From assembly GCA_020431745.1 (NCBI GenBank), contig JAGQHR010000174.1, positions 1 through 6,758 of the forward strand: a DNA stretch of 6,758 nucleotides. Reading direction: 5' to 3'. The notes beneath the pieces were generated by a model. That model saw only the letters and a list, made by a program, of their open reading frames with translations, ran no database searches and had not been told where the DNA came from. Positions 1 through 5,909 of the stretch are shown one piece after another (position 1 is the stretch's first letter; the number at the start of each line of letters is the position of its first letter). The translations under genes and the position numbers were made by a program. This DNA comes from Candidatus Eiseniibacteriota bacterium. Lineage in GTDB: Bacteria; Eisenbacteria; RBG-16-71-46; CAIMUX01.

Positions 1-795
1 CGTGTCGGGTACCGGCGGGGGTGGCGCGTCCGCCATCGCATATTCCGGGACCACCGTCGTGTCCGGCGCGACTACCGTGGTGTCCGGGGCCAACGCCGTC
101 GTGTCGGGCGCGATCGCCGTCGCAACCGGCGGCGGCGACTCTGCAGCGCTCCCCGCCGGAGGGAGGGGGAGAGGCGGGATCACCACCAAACTCGCAGGTT
201 CCGGCGGCTCGGCTCTTGCTGTTCGTGGATCGGGTATTGTTTCGGGCGACTCGACCGCGCCGTATCGTTCGGGCTCGATCACGCGACGCGGCTCGGTGGA
301 CGCGGGCGGCTCGATTGCGTCGTGCCGTTCGGGCTCCATCACGATATGCGCGTCGACGCCCGCCTGACGCTCCGTGGCAGGTGGCGGAAGCTGCGGGTCG
401 AAGGTCCGGAGCGACTGGAGCAGTGGCTGCCCGACGTCTGCACCGGCCTCCGCGGTCGGGCCATAGCGCAAGTAGACGATCCCCTCCTCCGGCGCGACGA
501 CCACCAGGACGGAATCCGCCGGCCCGGATGTCGCCACCGGGGCGGAGTCTACCGAGACGGAGTGCACCGAGGCGGAGTCTACCGAGGCGGAGTCTACCGA
601 GGCGGAGTGCACCGAGGCGGAGTGCACCGAGGCGGAGTCTACAGAGGCGGAGTCTACAGAGGCAGAGTGCACCGAGGCGGAGTCCGCGGAGGCGGACCTA
701 GAAGAAGTATCCGTGGCGGCGGCCGCCCCTGCAACTCCCAGCGGACCTCCGGCCAGGATCCACGGGATCCAGAGTCTCCTGCACGCCCGATGCAC
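1..795 (-). CDS. Secreted Ser/Pro-rich repeat protein, 3' end outside window
   Basis: The minus-strand frame from GTG at 795-793 stays open for 265 codons to base 1. No ATG supports the start. The GTG lies 2 nt after the stop of the multi-barrel gene, with a weak GGAACGG 5 nt upstream, and opens onto a signal-peptide-like segment: basic residues at 3-7, then WIPWILAGGPLGVAGAA, likely cut near residue 25. Then follow ten (D/H)SASV pentapeptides (38-87), the APEEGIVYLRYG segment (101-112) shared with the upstream protein, a duplicated EPER block (152-164 and 172-184), a Pro-rich stretch, and three APDTT[AV][LV] repeats (229-249). The visible part is mostly predicted disordered. Because the upstream protein carries a beta-barrel after its RYG segment, a barrel may follow beyond the left edge (inference). 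A surface-exposed or wall-spanning stalk role is plausible. Function unknown. Confidence 0.72.
   Translation of the reverse strand, partial: MHRACRRLWIPWILAGGPLGVAGAAAATDTSSRSASADSASVHSASVDSASVDSASVHSASVHSASVDSASVDSASVHSVSVDSAPVATSGPADSVLVVVAPEEGIVYLRYGPTAEAGADVGQPLLQSLRTFDPQLPPPATERQAGVDAHIVMEPERHDAIEPPASTEPRRVIEPERYGAVESPETIPDPRTARAEPPEPASLVVIPPLPLPPAGSAAESPPPVATAIAPDTTALAPDTTVVAPDTTVVPEYAMADAPPPPVPDT
49..111 (-). repeat. Three 21-nt coding repeats (APDTT[AV][LV])
   Basis: Residues 229-249 are three heptapeptides, APDTTAL, APDTTVV and APDTTVV, followed by a degenerate fourth (VPEY). It is a Pro/Thr-rich extended spacer close to the left window edge. Confidence 0.8.
244..342 (-). repeat. 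Two copies of an EPER block with 60-nt period
   Basis: Nucleotides 304-342 encode VMEPERHDAIEPP and 244-282 encode VIEPERYGAVESP. They are in frame and exactly 20 codons apart within the repeat protein. The copies are diverged, which fits an older duplication. Confidence 0.75.
460..495 (-). other. Conserved APxEGxVYxRYG segment, copy in the repeat protein
   Basis: Residues 101-112, directly after the pentapeptide array and a short Val-rich strand (VLVVV, 96-100). It is the counterpart of residues 498-509 of the upstream multi-barrel protein. Confidence 0.65.
535..684 (-). repeat. Tandem 15-nt coding repeat, ten (D/H)SASV units
   Basis: Ten contiguous 15-nt units encode D/H-S-A-S-V with few deviations (HSVSV in unit 9, DSAPV in unit 10). 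The order of the variable first residue is DHDDHHDDHD. Each H-unit from the second unit on is preceded by codon GTG and each D-unit by GTA, so two nucleotide variants, GTGCAC and GTAGAC, are shuffled. Near-identity of the units suggests recent expansion or homogenisation. There are no spacers, so it is not a CRISPR array. Confidence 0.92.
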
Positions 796-797
796 GA

Positions 798-3104
798 CTA
801 CCGTTCCGGCAGGTTGCGCCGGCTGCGCTCCAGGAGCGAGACCCCGAGGATGAGCCGGTTGTAGTCGAAGAAGTCGACACCCTGGTGCTCTGCGAAAAGC
901 CGCCACCGGCCGATGTTCGCATCGACTCCGTATCCGAGATTGATCACGCCGGAAGTGCGATCGAACTGCCCGGCATTCTCGTCGAAAGTCAGGATCCCGA
1001 TTCCCGCATAGAGGAACGGGGTGGCGGCAGCCTTCGTCTTGGGCAGGAACGGGCGAAGCTGCAGGTTGGCGGCGGCGAGCACCGAAGTGTTCTTGGCCAG
1101 GCTGTAGCTGAGCTCCGGAATCACGTCGAGCCGGGAGTTCTTGGTCACGGGGCCGAGATCGACCCGGAATCCCAGCGCGAGCTGCTTCGGATCGTTGAAG
1201 GCCAGTGCAGTGTAGGGACGAAGGCTGCGGATTCCCTTCTGCGACTCGGGACGCTCTTCGATCGATTCCGTGGTCGGCTGCTCCTCCGTCTCCACGACGA
1301 TGGGGGAGTCCGCGCGCTGGGGCTCGCCCATCCGTGCTTGGGCCAGCCGCTCGTCGATGCGCCGGGCGAGTCGATCCTCGATGGCGCGAAGCTCGTCGAG
1401 GATCTGTGCGGTCGAGACGGACCCCTGCATCGGCGTCTCGGGTCGCGCTGCCGGCACCGTCGCCGGAACGGAGAAGACGTTCGTGGAATCGACCTGCGAC
1501 GCGCTGTCGGCGGGAGCGGTGTAGGACCGGACCGCCCCGGACTGCAAACGGCTTTCGATCGAGACCGCGCCGGGCTTGCCGTAGCGAATGTAGACCTCAC
1601 CTTCGACCGGGGCCGGGAACGTGATCATCCGGGGGGTGGCTCCGGACTCCGCTGCGGTGCCTTCACCGGGAGTGGCATCCCCGGGAGTCACTTCCCCGGG
1701 GGCTCCGACGGCCGCCGCACCTGCCGTCGAGTCTGCCGCCGCCGTGTCCGCCGTCATGGCTGCCGTGATCGCCGCGGTGTCGTTCGGCTCGCCTACCGTT
1801 CCGCTGCCCGTACCGGTCGTGGCGCCGGAAGCCGCACCGGCCGCCGGGTGACCGGACGAATCCGGAGCCAGCGGCACCGTCTTCGACTTCCCTCCACTCC
1901 CACCCAAGCTGAACGACAGCCCTACGGAGTACATCCAGTTCGCGAGCAGCTGTTTGGTGTCGGTCACGTCCGAAAGGGATCGCTCCGAGATGACGTAGTC
2001 ACGGGCCGAGGCGTCGACCCGGAAGCGGTCGCCGAGGGTGAAGCGCAGACCCCCTCCAGCGATGAGTGCGGTCTCGTCTTCGCGGGTGGCTCCGAGTCGA
2101 TCGGTGAATCCCTGGAGATAGTCGATGACCCCGACACCCCCTACGAGATACGGGCGCACTCCGGCTCCGGAGTTGAGCGCGAACTGCAGCTCACCGCCAT
2201 AGCCCTGGACGGGGTCGGTGGCATCGAAACCGCTCTCGACGCCCCGCCAGTAGAACAACCGCATTCCCACATAGCGGCCGAGGTCCGTGCCGGACCGGAC
2301 TCCGATGACATCCTGATCCGGAAGGTCGAGGTCACGGGCGTACTTCAGCGTGCCCACGAAGGGTTGGATCGGCCACGACGTGCCGGAAAGACCGGCTTCA
2401 TAACGCGCGCGGAGCGCCCGGTCGATCTCCGTCTCCGCACCCGCATCGTAGCCGCCCAGTCGATAGTCGATGCCCGCCCGCACCGCGAAGCTGCTGCGGA
2501 TGTCATTGGACTGGGGGTCGGTCGACATCGTCTTCAGACTCTCCGCCGGGGCGAGTGCCAGACGGTCCAATCGGAAGAGCGCGCTCTTCACTCCCAGTGA
2601 GAGATCGAACCGCGGATGAAGGGCGTAGCGCAGCCCTCCGCCGAAGTTCACGCCGATCTCCTCGAAGCGGGCTCCGCGCTGCGGGTCGAAGCGATAGATC
2701 CCCCCGCCGGTCGAGAGGAATGGAACGAGCGGTCCTCGCGAAAGGTGGAGCACCAGATCGGCGCCATAGTTGGCGAGATCCACCTTCTGGTTCTGGAATG
2801 GTAGATCGGAGTCTTCCGGGAAGAAGCCCGGCTCGAGGTTGGTTCGAATGCCCTGTTTGGCGGCGTAGTAGGCTTCGATCGTCATGGTGCGACCGAAGTT
2901 CAGTCCGAGCCGGCCTCCGTAGAGGGAGGCGTCCTCGAGTCCGAGCTCCGAGCTCCAACGATAGTGTTCGATCGTCGGCTGCAGACTGTAGCTCAAACCC
3001 TCGACCTGCGACTCGGCAGCCACGGAGGAGAGTGCGACCGCCAGGCAGCCCATGAGCACACCCGGGAGAAGGCTCCTGCGTGGAAGATGCGAATGGAAGC
3101 TCAC
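798..3104 (-). CDS. Secreted multi-barrel outer-membrane-like protein (768 residues)
   Basis: I do not recognise a named family. The GTG start gives a signal peptide: basic RR at 9-10, hydrophobic core about 11-30, probable cleavage after VAA or AES (30-32). Three segments have amphipathic alternating strands with Gly and aromatic residues, typical of small outer-membrane barrels: about 36-213, 231-401 and 625-758. Between the second and third are an Ala/Gly/Thr linker (402-492) with a TPGE-type repeat (468-482), a short conserved segment APVEGEVYIRYG (498-509), and a charged helix likely to form a coiled coil (about 563-592, STAQILDELRAIEDRLARRI). The barrel segments end without the terminal aromatic residue common in outer-membrane barrels. 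The architecture suggests a cell-surface or outer-membrane protein, perhaps oligomerising through the helix (inference). It overlaps the C45 stop by 4 nt and ends 2 nt before the next gene, whose product shares the APxEGxVYxRYG segment. Confidence 0.85.
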   Translation of the reverse strand: MSFHSHLPRRSLLPGVLMGCLAVALSSVAAESQVEGLSYSLQPTIEHYRWSSELGLEDASLYGGRLGLNFGRTMTIEAYYAAKQGIRTNLEPGFFPEDSDLPFQNQKVDLANYGADLVLHLSRGPLVPFLSTGGGIYRFDPQRGARFEEIGVNFGGGLRYALHPRFDLSLGVKSALFRLDRLALAPAESLKTMSTDPQSNDIRSSFAVRAGIDYRLGGYDAGAETEIDRALRARYEAGLSGTSWPIQPFVGTLKYARDLDLPDQDVIGVRSGTDLGRYVGMRLFYWRGVESGFDATDPVQGYGGELQFALNSGAGVRPYLVGGVGVIDYLQGFTDRLGATREDETALIAGGGLRFTLGDRFRVDASARDYVISERSLSDVTDTKQLLANWMYSVGLSFSLGGSGGKSKTVPLAPDSSGHPAAGAASGATTGTGSGTVGEPNDTAAITAAMTADTAAADSTAGAAAVGAPGEVTPGDATPGEGTAAESGATPRMITFPAPVEGEVYIRYGKPGAVSIESRLQSGAVRSYTAPADSASQVDSTNVFSVPATVPAARPETPMQGSVSTAQILDELRAIEDRLARRIDERLAQARMGEPQRADSPIVVETEEQPTTESIEERPESQKGIRSLRPYTALAFNDPKQLALGFRVDLGPVTKNSRLDVIPELSYSLAKNTSVLAAANLQLRPFLPKTKAAATPFLYAGIGILTFDENAGQFDRTSGVINLGYGVDANIGRWRLFAEHQGVDFFDYNRLILGVSLLERSRRNLPER
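1578..1613 (-). other. Conserved APxEGxVYxRYG segment, copy in the multi-barrel protein
   Basis: Residues 498-509 match residues 101-112 of the downstream repeat protein at 9 of 12 positions (A, P, E, G, V, Y, R, Y, G). The segment looks like the start of a small folded module between disordered linkers. I know no named domain for it. Confidence 0.65.
1659..1703 (-). repeat. Three 15-nt coding repeats (APGEV/TPGDA/TPGEG)
   Basis: Residues 468-482 of the multi-barrel protein are three pentapeptides of the form [AT]PG[ED]x, in the low-complexity linker between barrel 2 and the RYG segment. It is probably a flexible spacer. Confidence 0.7.
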
Positions 3105-4108
3105 GAGATCGTTCTCCTTTCCTGCGCGGCTTTGCGATCGGAGTACCGAAGCAGACGTTCCTCCTCGCGGAAGCTGTCGACGTGCTCCACCAACTCCGGT
3201 TGTCCGGGCCAGAAGTACCGGGCGGTGCCTTCCCTGACCGCGTAGTCCGCCGTGTAGAGGGTTCCCCACCCGCCTTCGTATCGATGGGAAAACAACGGGG
3301 GCTCGAAGAACCGCTGGAGGAAGCGCGCCTCGGTTTCTTCGCCATCCTCGACGCGCTCGCGCAGAAGTCGCTTTCGGTCGATGCTCCCGGAGGCTTCCAC
3401 GTACCGAAGCCATCCTCCGACCGCCTGATGGTTGGTGGCCACGGGTTCGTCGGTGACGACCGCGGCGACCCGGGGCGCGAGATGAACGGTGACGTAGCGG
3501 CCGGCTCGATCGAGCGCCGTGACGTTGTACGCCATGTGGCAGGGGATCCGCGTCAAGGCCCGGACGGCTTCCTGCGTCGTCCGACAGGTTTCCAGCACGT
3601 AGCGGACGATGAGCGGAATTCCGAACCCCGGTCCGATCTCGCGACTTCCTCCGAAGGTCAGGGACACGGCCAACCCGTGCTCGTTGATCCCATCCAATGC
3701 GCCCCACAGACAATCGCTCATGGCGATGACCTTCGATCCGGTCCAAGAGCTGTGAAGCAGGAGACCCTCCCAAAGAACGGGGCTGTAGTCATAGTTGCGA
3801 ATCAGCCGTGCCGGGGGTCTGCCCCAAACCGCCTGCGAACAGCCCGTCAGATACGGCGTCGGGCAGTAGAGGCTCAACGCGCGCGGGACGAGCGGGTCGT
3901 CCGGCATCAGCTCCACCAGCCGGTGGTAGGTCGGGACGAGCTCCGGCATATGAGCCTCGAGAGCCTGCCGACCCTTCTCGGCGCTCGGTCGTGCCGACTC
4001 GCCCTCCCGCAGGAACCACTTCCGGTAGCCGGGCCAGAAACTGGCCGCCAGGGAAGCCCAACGGGGACCGGGTCGGGCCTCCTCGATCGCCAGGAAAACC
4101 GTCTTCAT
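3101..4108 (-). CDS. C45-family (AAT-like, COG4927-type) Ntn-hydrolase / acyltransferase
   Basis: This is a complete gene of 335 residues, full length for the family, with no signal peptide, so it is cytoplasmic. It resembles the Ntn-hydrolases related to fungal acyl-CoA:6-aminopenicillanate acyltransferase and choloylglycine hydrolase. Family landmarks are FWPGYRKWF (24-32), HMPELVPTY (53-61), TGCSQAVWG (88-96), RNYDYSP (104-110), SDCLWGALDGINEHGLAVSL, FGIPLIVRYVLETCR, CHMAYNVTALDR and ATNHQ near residues 224-228. Cys90 after Gly89 is the expected site of autoproteolysis: cleavage would expose Cys90 as the N-terminal nucleophile, as at the Gly-Cys junction of the fungal enzyme. Members hydrolyse amides or transfer acyl groups; the substrate here is unknown. 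The ATG start has a modest AAGGA at a long spacing of 12 nt. The stop overlaps the next start (GTGA). Next to a decarboxylase and an ATP-grasp ligase, it may release or transfer an acyl group on an amine conjugate (inference). Confidence 0.88.
   Translation of the reverse strand: MKTVFLAIEEARPGPRWASLAASFWPGYRKWFLREGESARPSAEKGRQALEAHMPELVPTYHRLVELMPDDPLVPRALSLYCPTPYLTGCSQAVWGRPPARLIRNYDYSPVLWEGLLLHSSWTGSKVIAMSDCLWGALDGINEHGLAVSLTFGGSREIGPGFGIPLIVRYVLETCRTTQEAVRALTRIPCHMAYNVTALDRAGRYVTVHLAPRVAAVVTDEPVATNHQAVGGWLRYVEASGSIDRKRLLRERVEDGEETEARFLQRFFEPPLFSHRYEGGWGTLYTADYAVREGTARYFWPGQPELVEHVDSFREEERLLRYSDRKAAQERRTIS
3114..3120 (-). promoter_or_regulatory. Shine-Dalgarno site deciding the GTG start at 3104
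   Basis: AAAGGAG on the minus strand lies 9 nt upstream of the GTG at 3104-3102. The GTG sits in the GTGA overlap with the C45 stop and opens directly onto a signal peptide. This rules out an upstream start, even though the frame stays open to 3773 across the C45 gene. Confidence 0.85.
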
Positions 4109-4166
4109 CGCGCGCTCGGTTCCTTCGGTGGACTCGATTTCGGGAGCGGGGTCAGGAATGCCCCCA
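4109..4166 (-). other. 58-nt intergenic gap between the ATP-grasp and C45 genes
   Basis: This is the only real spacer in the gene string. It holds a probable weak Shine-Dalgarno element (AAGGA, 4125-4121) 12 nt before the C45 start. A possible GGGG/CCCC pairing with a 9-nt loop is present, but there is no U-tract. I see no promoter. Confidence 0.6.
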
Positions 4167-5909
4167 CTACATGATCTTGAAATCTCCCACCTGGACCGGC
4201 AAGGCGTCCACAGCAGAAGCGGCGCCCAGCGGTCGCGACTTGTAGTGTGCGCGAATGCCCCGGATCCAAGCCTGGGCCCGTTCGTTGAGCTGGAAGTCGT
4301 CCGTCATCATGCGACCGGGACTGATGAGGATCCCGATGTCGGCGCCCTCGTAGAAGTAGTCGCCCGGGCGGCTGATCCTCAGGAAAAACGCCTCGGATTC
4401 GTCGTCGACCGTGCGCCGGTGCGTCTGGGGGTGGTCGAAGACGATCTGCCCATCCGCTTCCATCCGCCAGACCCCGGTCCGGGGAGCTTCCGTGATCAGC
4501 TCCACGCTGTCGGACGTGTGCTTGATGACGAGCTGTCCCCATCGATCGATGTTCTGGGGATCGGCCCAACGCCGATTCAATTCCGCGGTGTCCAGCTCGT
4601 AGTCCACGCCCGCGTATTCCAGCAGATGGAACAGGAAGAGCGGGGCATCAGCGTGGGCGAACGACGCCAGGTTGGTCATCGCGCTGGCACCGGTGACCCG
4701 AGGATTGACCTCCCCGAGATAGACCCGATCCGTGTCGAGGTCCCGCAAGAAGTCGAGCTCGAAGTATCCTCGGTAGCCCATCTTCCAAAGCTCGTTCCCG
4801 AACGCGGTGGCCGTCCGGGCCGCCTGGTCCCGCACCTGCTGGCTGAAGGCCTCCGGGACCACTTCGTTTCCACACCAGCCGCCGCGGTACGGCGTCAGCT
4901 CCGGGAATCCCACGCGCTCGGTCATGAGCGGGCCCACGATCGTTCCGTGCCGGGTCACGCACGCTTCCAGAGCAGCGCCGCGACAGCGGATCCTCTTCAT
5001 GATCTTCACCTCCGGGGCCTCGGCGATCTCGGCTCCGTGCTTCTTCCAGTCCGCTTCCCCCGAAATGAAGAACGTCGTGTGGCCCGAGTCTCCGAAGGCG
5101 GTCTGGACGACCAAATCCGGACCCAGCTTCTTGGCGACCCGTTGGAGGTCGCCGAACGTCTTGACCGGAGCGAGGACGTTCGGCACCGAGGCGATCCCCG
5201 CGCGGTCGGCGATGCGGGTGGCCGAGATCTTGTCGTCGACCTGATTGCGCAACGCCGACGGCGGGAAGCAGATCTCCAAGCCGAGATCGCGGCATCGTCG
5301 CTCGGTGCGCTCGTCGAACATCAGGAACACCGCGCGTCCCTTCGCGTCGCCCACCGCCCTCCGCTGGATGTAGCTCACCACATCGGGGTGACCCAGGAGG
5401 TAATCGTTGATGTCTTCGATGCTGGTGAACTGCTCGTGGGGCAGCTCCGGGGGGCAGAGCAGATTGGGATGGGCGCCGTCGAAGCAATCGATGTAGTTGA
5501 TGTAGCGGAAGTTGTGCACCCACTCATCGATGCCCATGACGTTGAAGTTCGTGGCGCTGACGAAGTAGTAGGGCGTCTGGTTGCGATAGAAGAACCTGCG
5601 GATGTCCGAGATCCCGCGCAGAACCGTCCCCGATTTCGCCGGCTTGCGGGCGGTCTTGCGAGCTGGTGTTGGGGTGGGCTTCGGTGTCGGCTTTCGTGTC
5701 GGCTTCTTGGCTACGGTCTTGCCGGCTTTCTTGCCGGTCTTCGTTGCAGCTTGTTTGGCAGCTTTCTGCGCGACCCTCTTTGCTGCCTTCTTTGCAATCT
5801 TCTTTGCAGCCTTCTTCGCAACTTTCTTTGCAGCTTTCTTCGTCCTCTTGGCCGCCTTCTTCGCCGTCTTCTTCCGTAACTTCTTTCCTGTCTTCTTGGC
5901 TGCCTTCAT
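4167..5909 (-). CDS. ATP-grasp ligase-like protein with histone-H1-like Lys/Ala N-terminal tail
   Basis: This is a complete gene of 580 residues. Residues 1-69 are built from AKKAAKK-like tetrads and residues 70-92 are Pro/Thr/Lys/Arg-rich. The first 92 residues hold 34 lysines, and no Asp or Glu occurs before residue 102. The rest resembles biotin-carboxylase-like ATP-grasp enzymes: a preATP-grasp part (about 98-220), a DDKISATRIADRAGI segment (225-239), a Gly/Ser loop around AFGDSGHTTF (271-280), and the Mg-ATP site with E384/D386 in FELDFL and E400, N402, R404 in LGEVNPRVTG. A beta-rich C-terminal part follows (about 455-580). The family joins a carboxylate to an amine or thiol through an acyl phosphate; the substrate is unknown. 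The ATG is supported by AAGGAG 7 nt upstream and the ATGA overlap with the decarboxylase stop. The tail is therefore probably translated. It may bind nucleic acid or another polyanion (inference). A true biotin carboxylase is unlikely, since no carrier or carboxyltransferase gene is nearby. Confidence 0.9.
   Translation of the reverse strand: MKAAKKTGKKLRKKTAKKAAKRTKKAAKKVAKKAAKKIAKKAAKRVAQKAAKQAATKTGKKAGKTVAKKPTRKPTPKPTPTPARKTARKPAKSGTVLRGISDIRRFFYRNQTPYYFVSATNFNVMGIDEWVHNFRYINYIDCFDGAHPNLLCPPELPHEQFTSIEDINDYLLGHPDVVSYIQRRAVGDAKGRAVFLMFDERTERRCRDLGLEICFPPSALRNQVDDKISATRIADRAGIASVPNVLAPVKTFGDLQRVAKKLGPDLVVQTAFGDSGHTTFFISGEADWKKHGAEIAEAPEVKIMKRIRCRGAALEACVTRHGTIVGPLMTERVGFPELTPYRGGWCGNEVVPEAFSQQVRDQAARTATAFGNELWKMGYRGYFELDFLRDLDTDRVYLGEVNPRVTGASAMTNLASFAHADAPLFLFHLLEYAGVDYELDTAELNRRWADPQNIDRWGQLVIKHTSDSVELITEAPRTGVWRMEADGQIVFDHPQTHRRTVDDESEAFFLRISRPGDYFYEGADIGILISPGRMMTDDFQLNERAQAWIRGIRAHYKSRPLGAASAVDALPVQVGDFKIM
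5703..5909 (-). repeat. Degenerate Lys/Ala coding repeat (AKKAAKK-type tail)
   Basis: Residues 1-69 of the ATP-grasp protein are imperfect tetrads such as AAKK, AKKV, AKKI and AKRV. In DNA the plus strand is a run of CTTT/CTTC and GCAGCC-like blocks, visibly pyrimidine-rich compared with its surroundings. The pattern resembles the tails of bacterial H1-like proteins and AlgP-type proteins. The copies are diverged at codon level, so this looks older than a recent slippage product. Confidence 0.8.

Noticed and set aside
535..684. CRISPR array or regulatory iteron array
   Set aside because: The 15-nt units are contiguous without spacers, and the period keeps the minus frame open with a regular pentapeptide, so it is a coding repeat.
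885..2600. Plus-strand open frame of 571 codons opposite the multi-barrel gene
   Set aside because: The Arg/Gly-rich composition is typical of an antisense shadow in GC-rich DNA; the minus frame has a signal peptide and barrel pattern.
3036..3060. Lipoprotein signal (LMGC near residue 20 of the multi-barrel protein)
   Set aside because: Met at -2 is a poor lipobox fit, and the hydrophobic core continues past the Cys to a better signal peptidase I site near residues 30-32.
3105..3773. N-terminal extension of the multi-barrel gene, since its frame is open to 3773
   Set aside because: The extension would lie wholly inside the C45 gene in another frame and is Arg/Gly/Ser-rich without structure; the GTG at 3104 has a strong Shine-Dalgarno and a signal peptide.
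4141..4166. Hairpin after the ATP-grasp stop as a rho-independent terminator
   Set aside because: Only a 4-bp GGGG/CCCC stem with a 9-nt loop and no following U-tract; the next gene begins within 58 nt in the same direction.
3080..4174. Plus-strand open frame of 364 codons opposite the C45 gene
   Set aside because: The opposite strand carries unmistakable C45 family motifs over the same interval.
4128..5879. Plus-strand open frame of 583 codons opposite the ATP-grasp gene
   Set aside because: It is antisense to a gene with clear family motifs and a good ribosome binding site. Its end is Leu/Arg/Cys-rich translation of the Lys/Ala repeat and it shows no recognisable domain.
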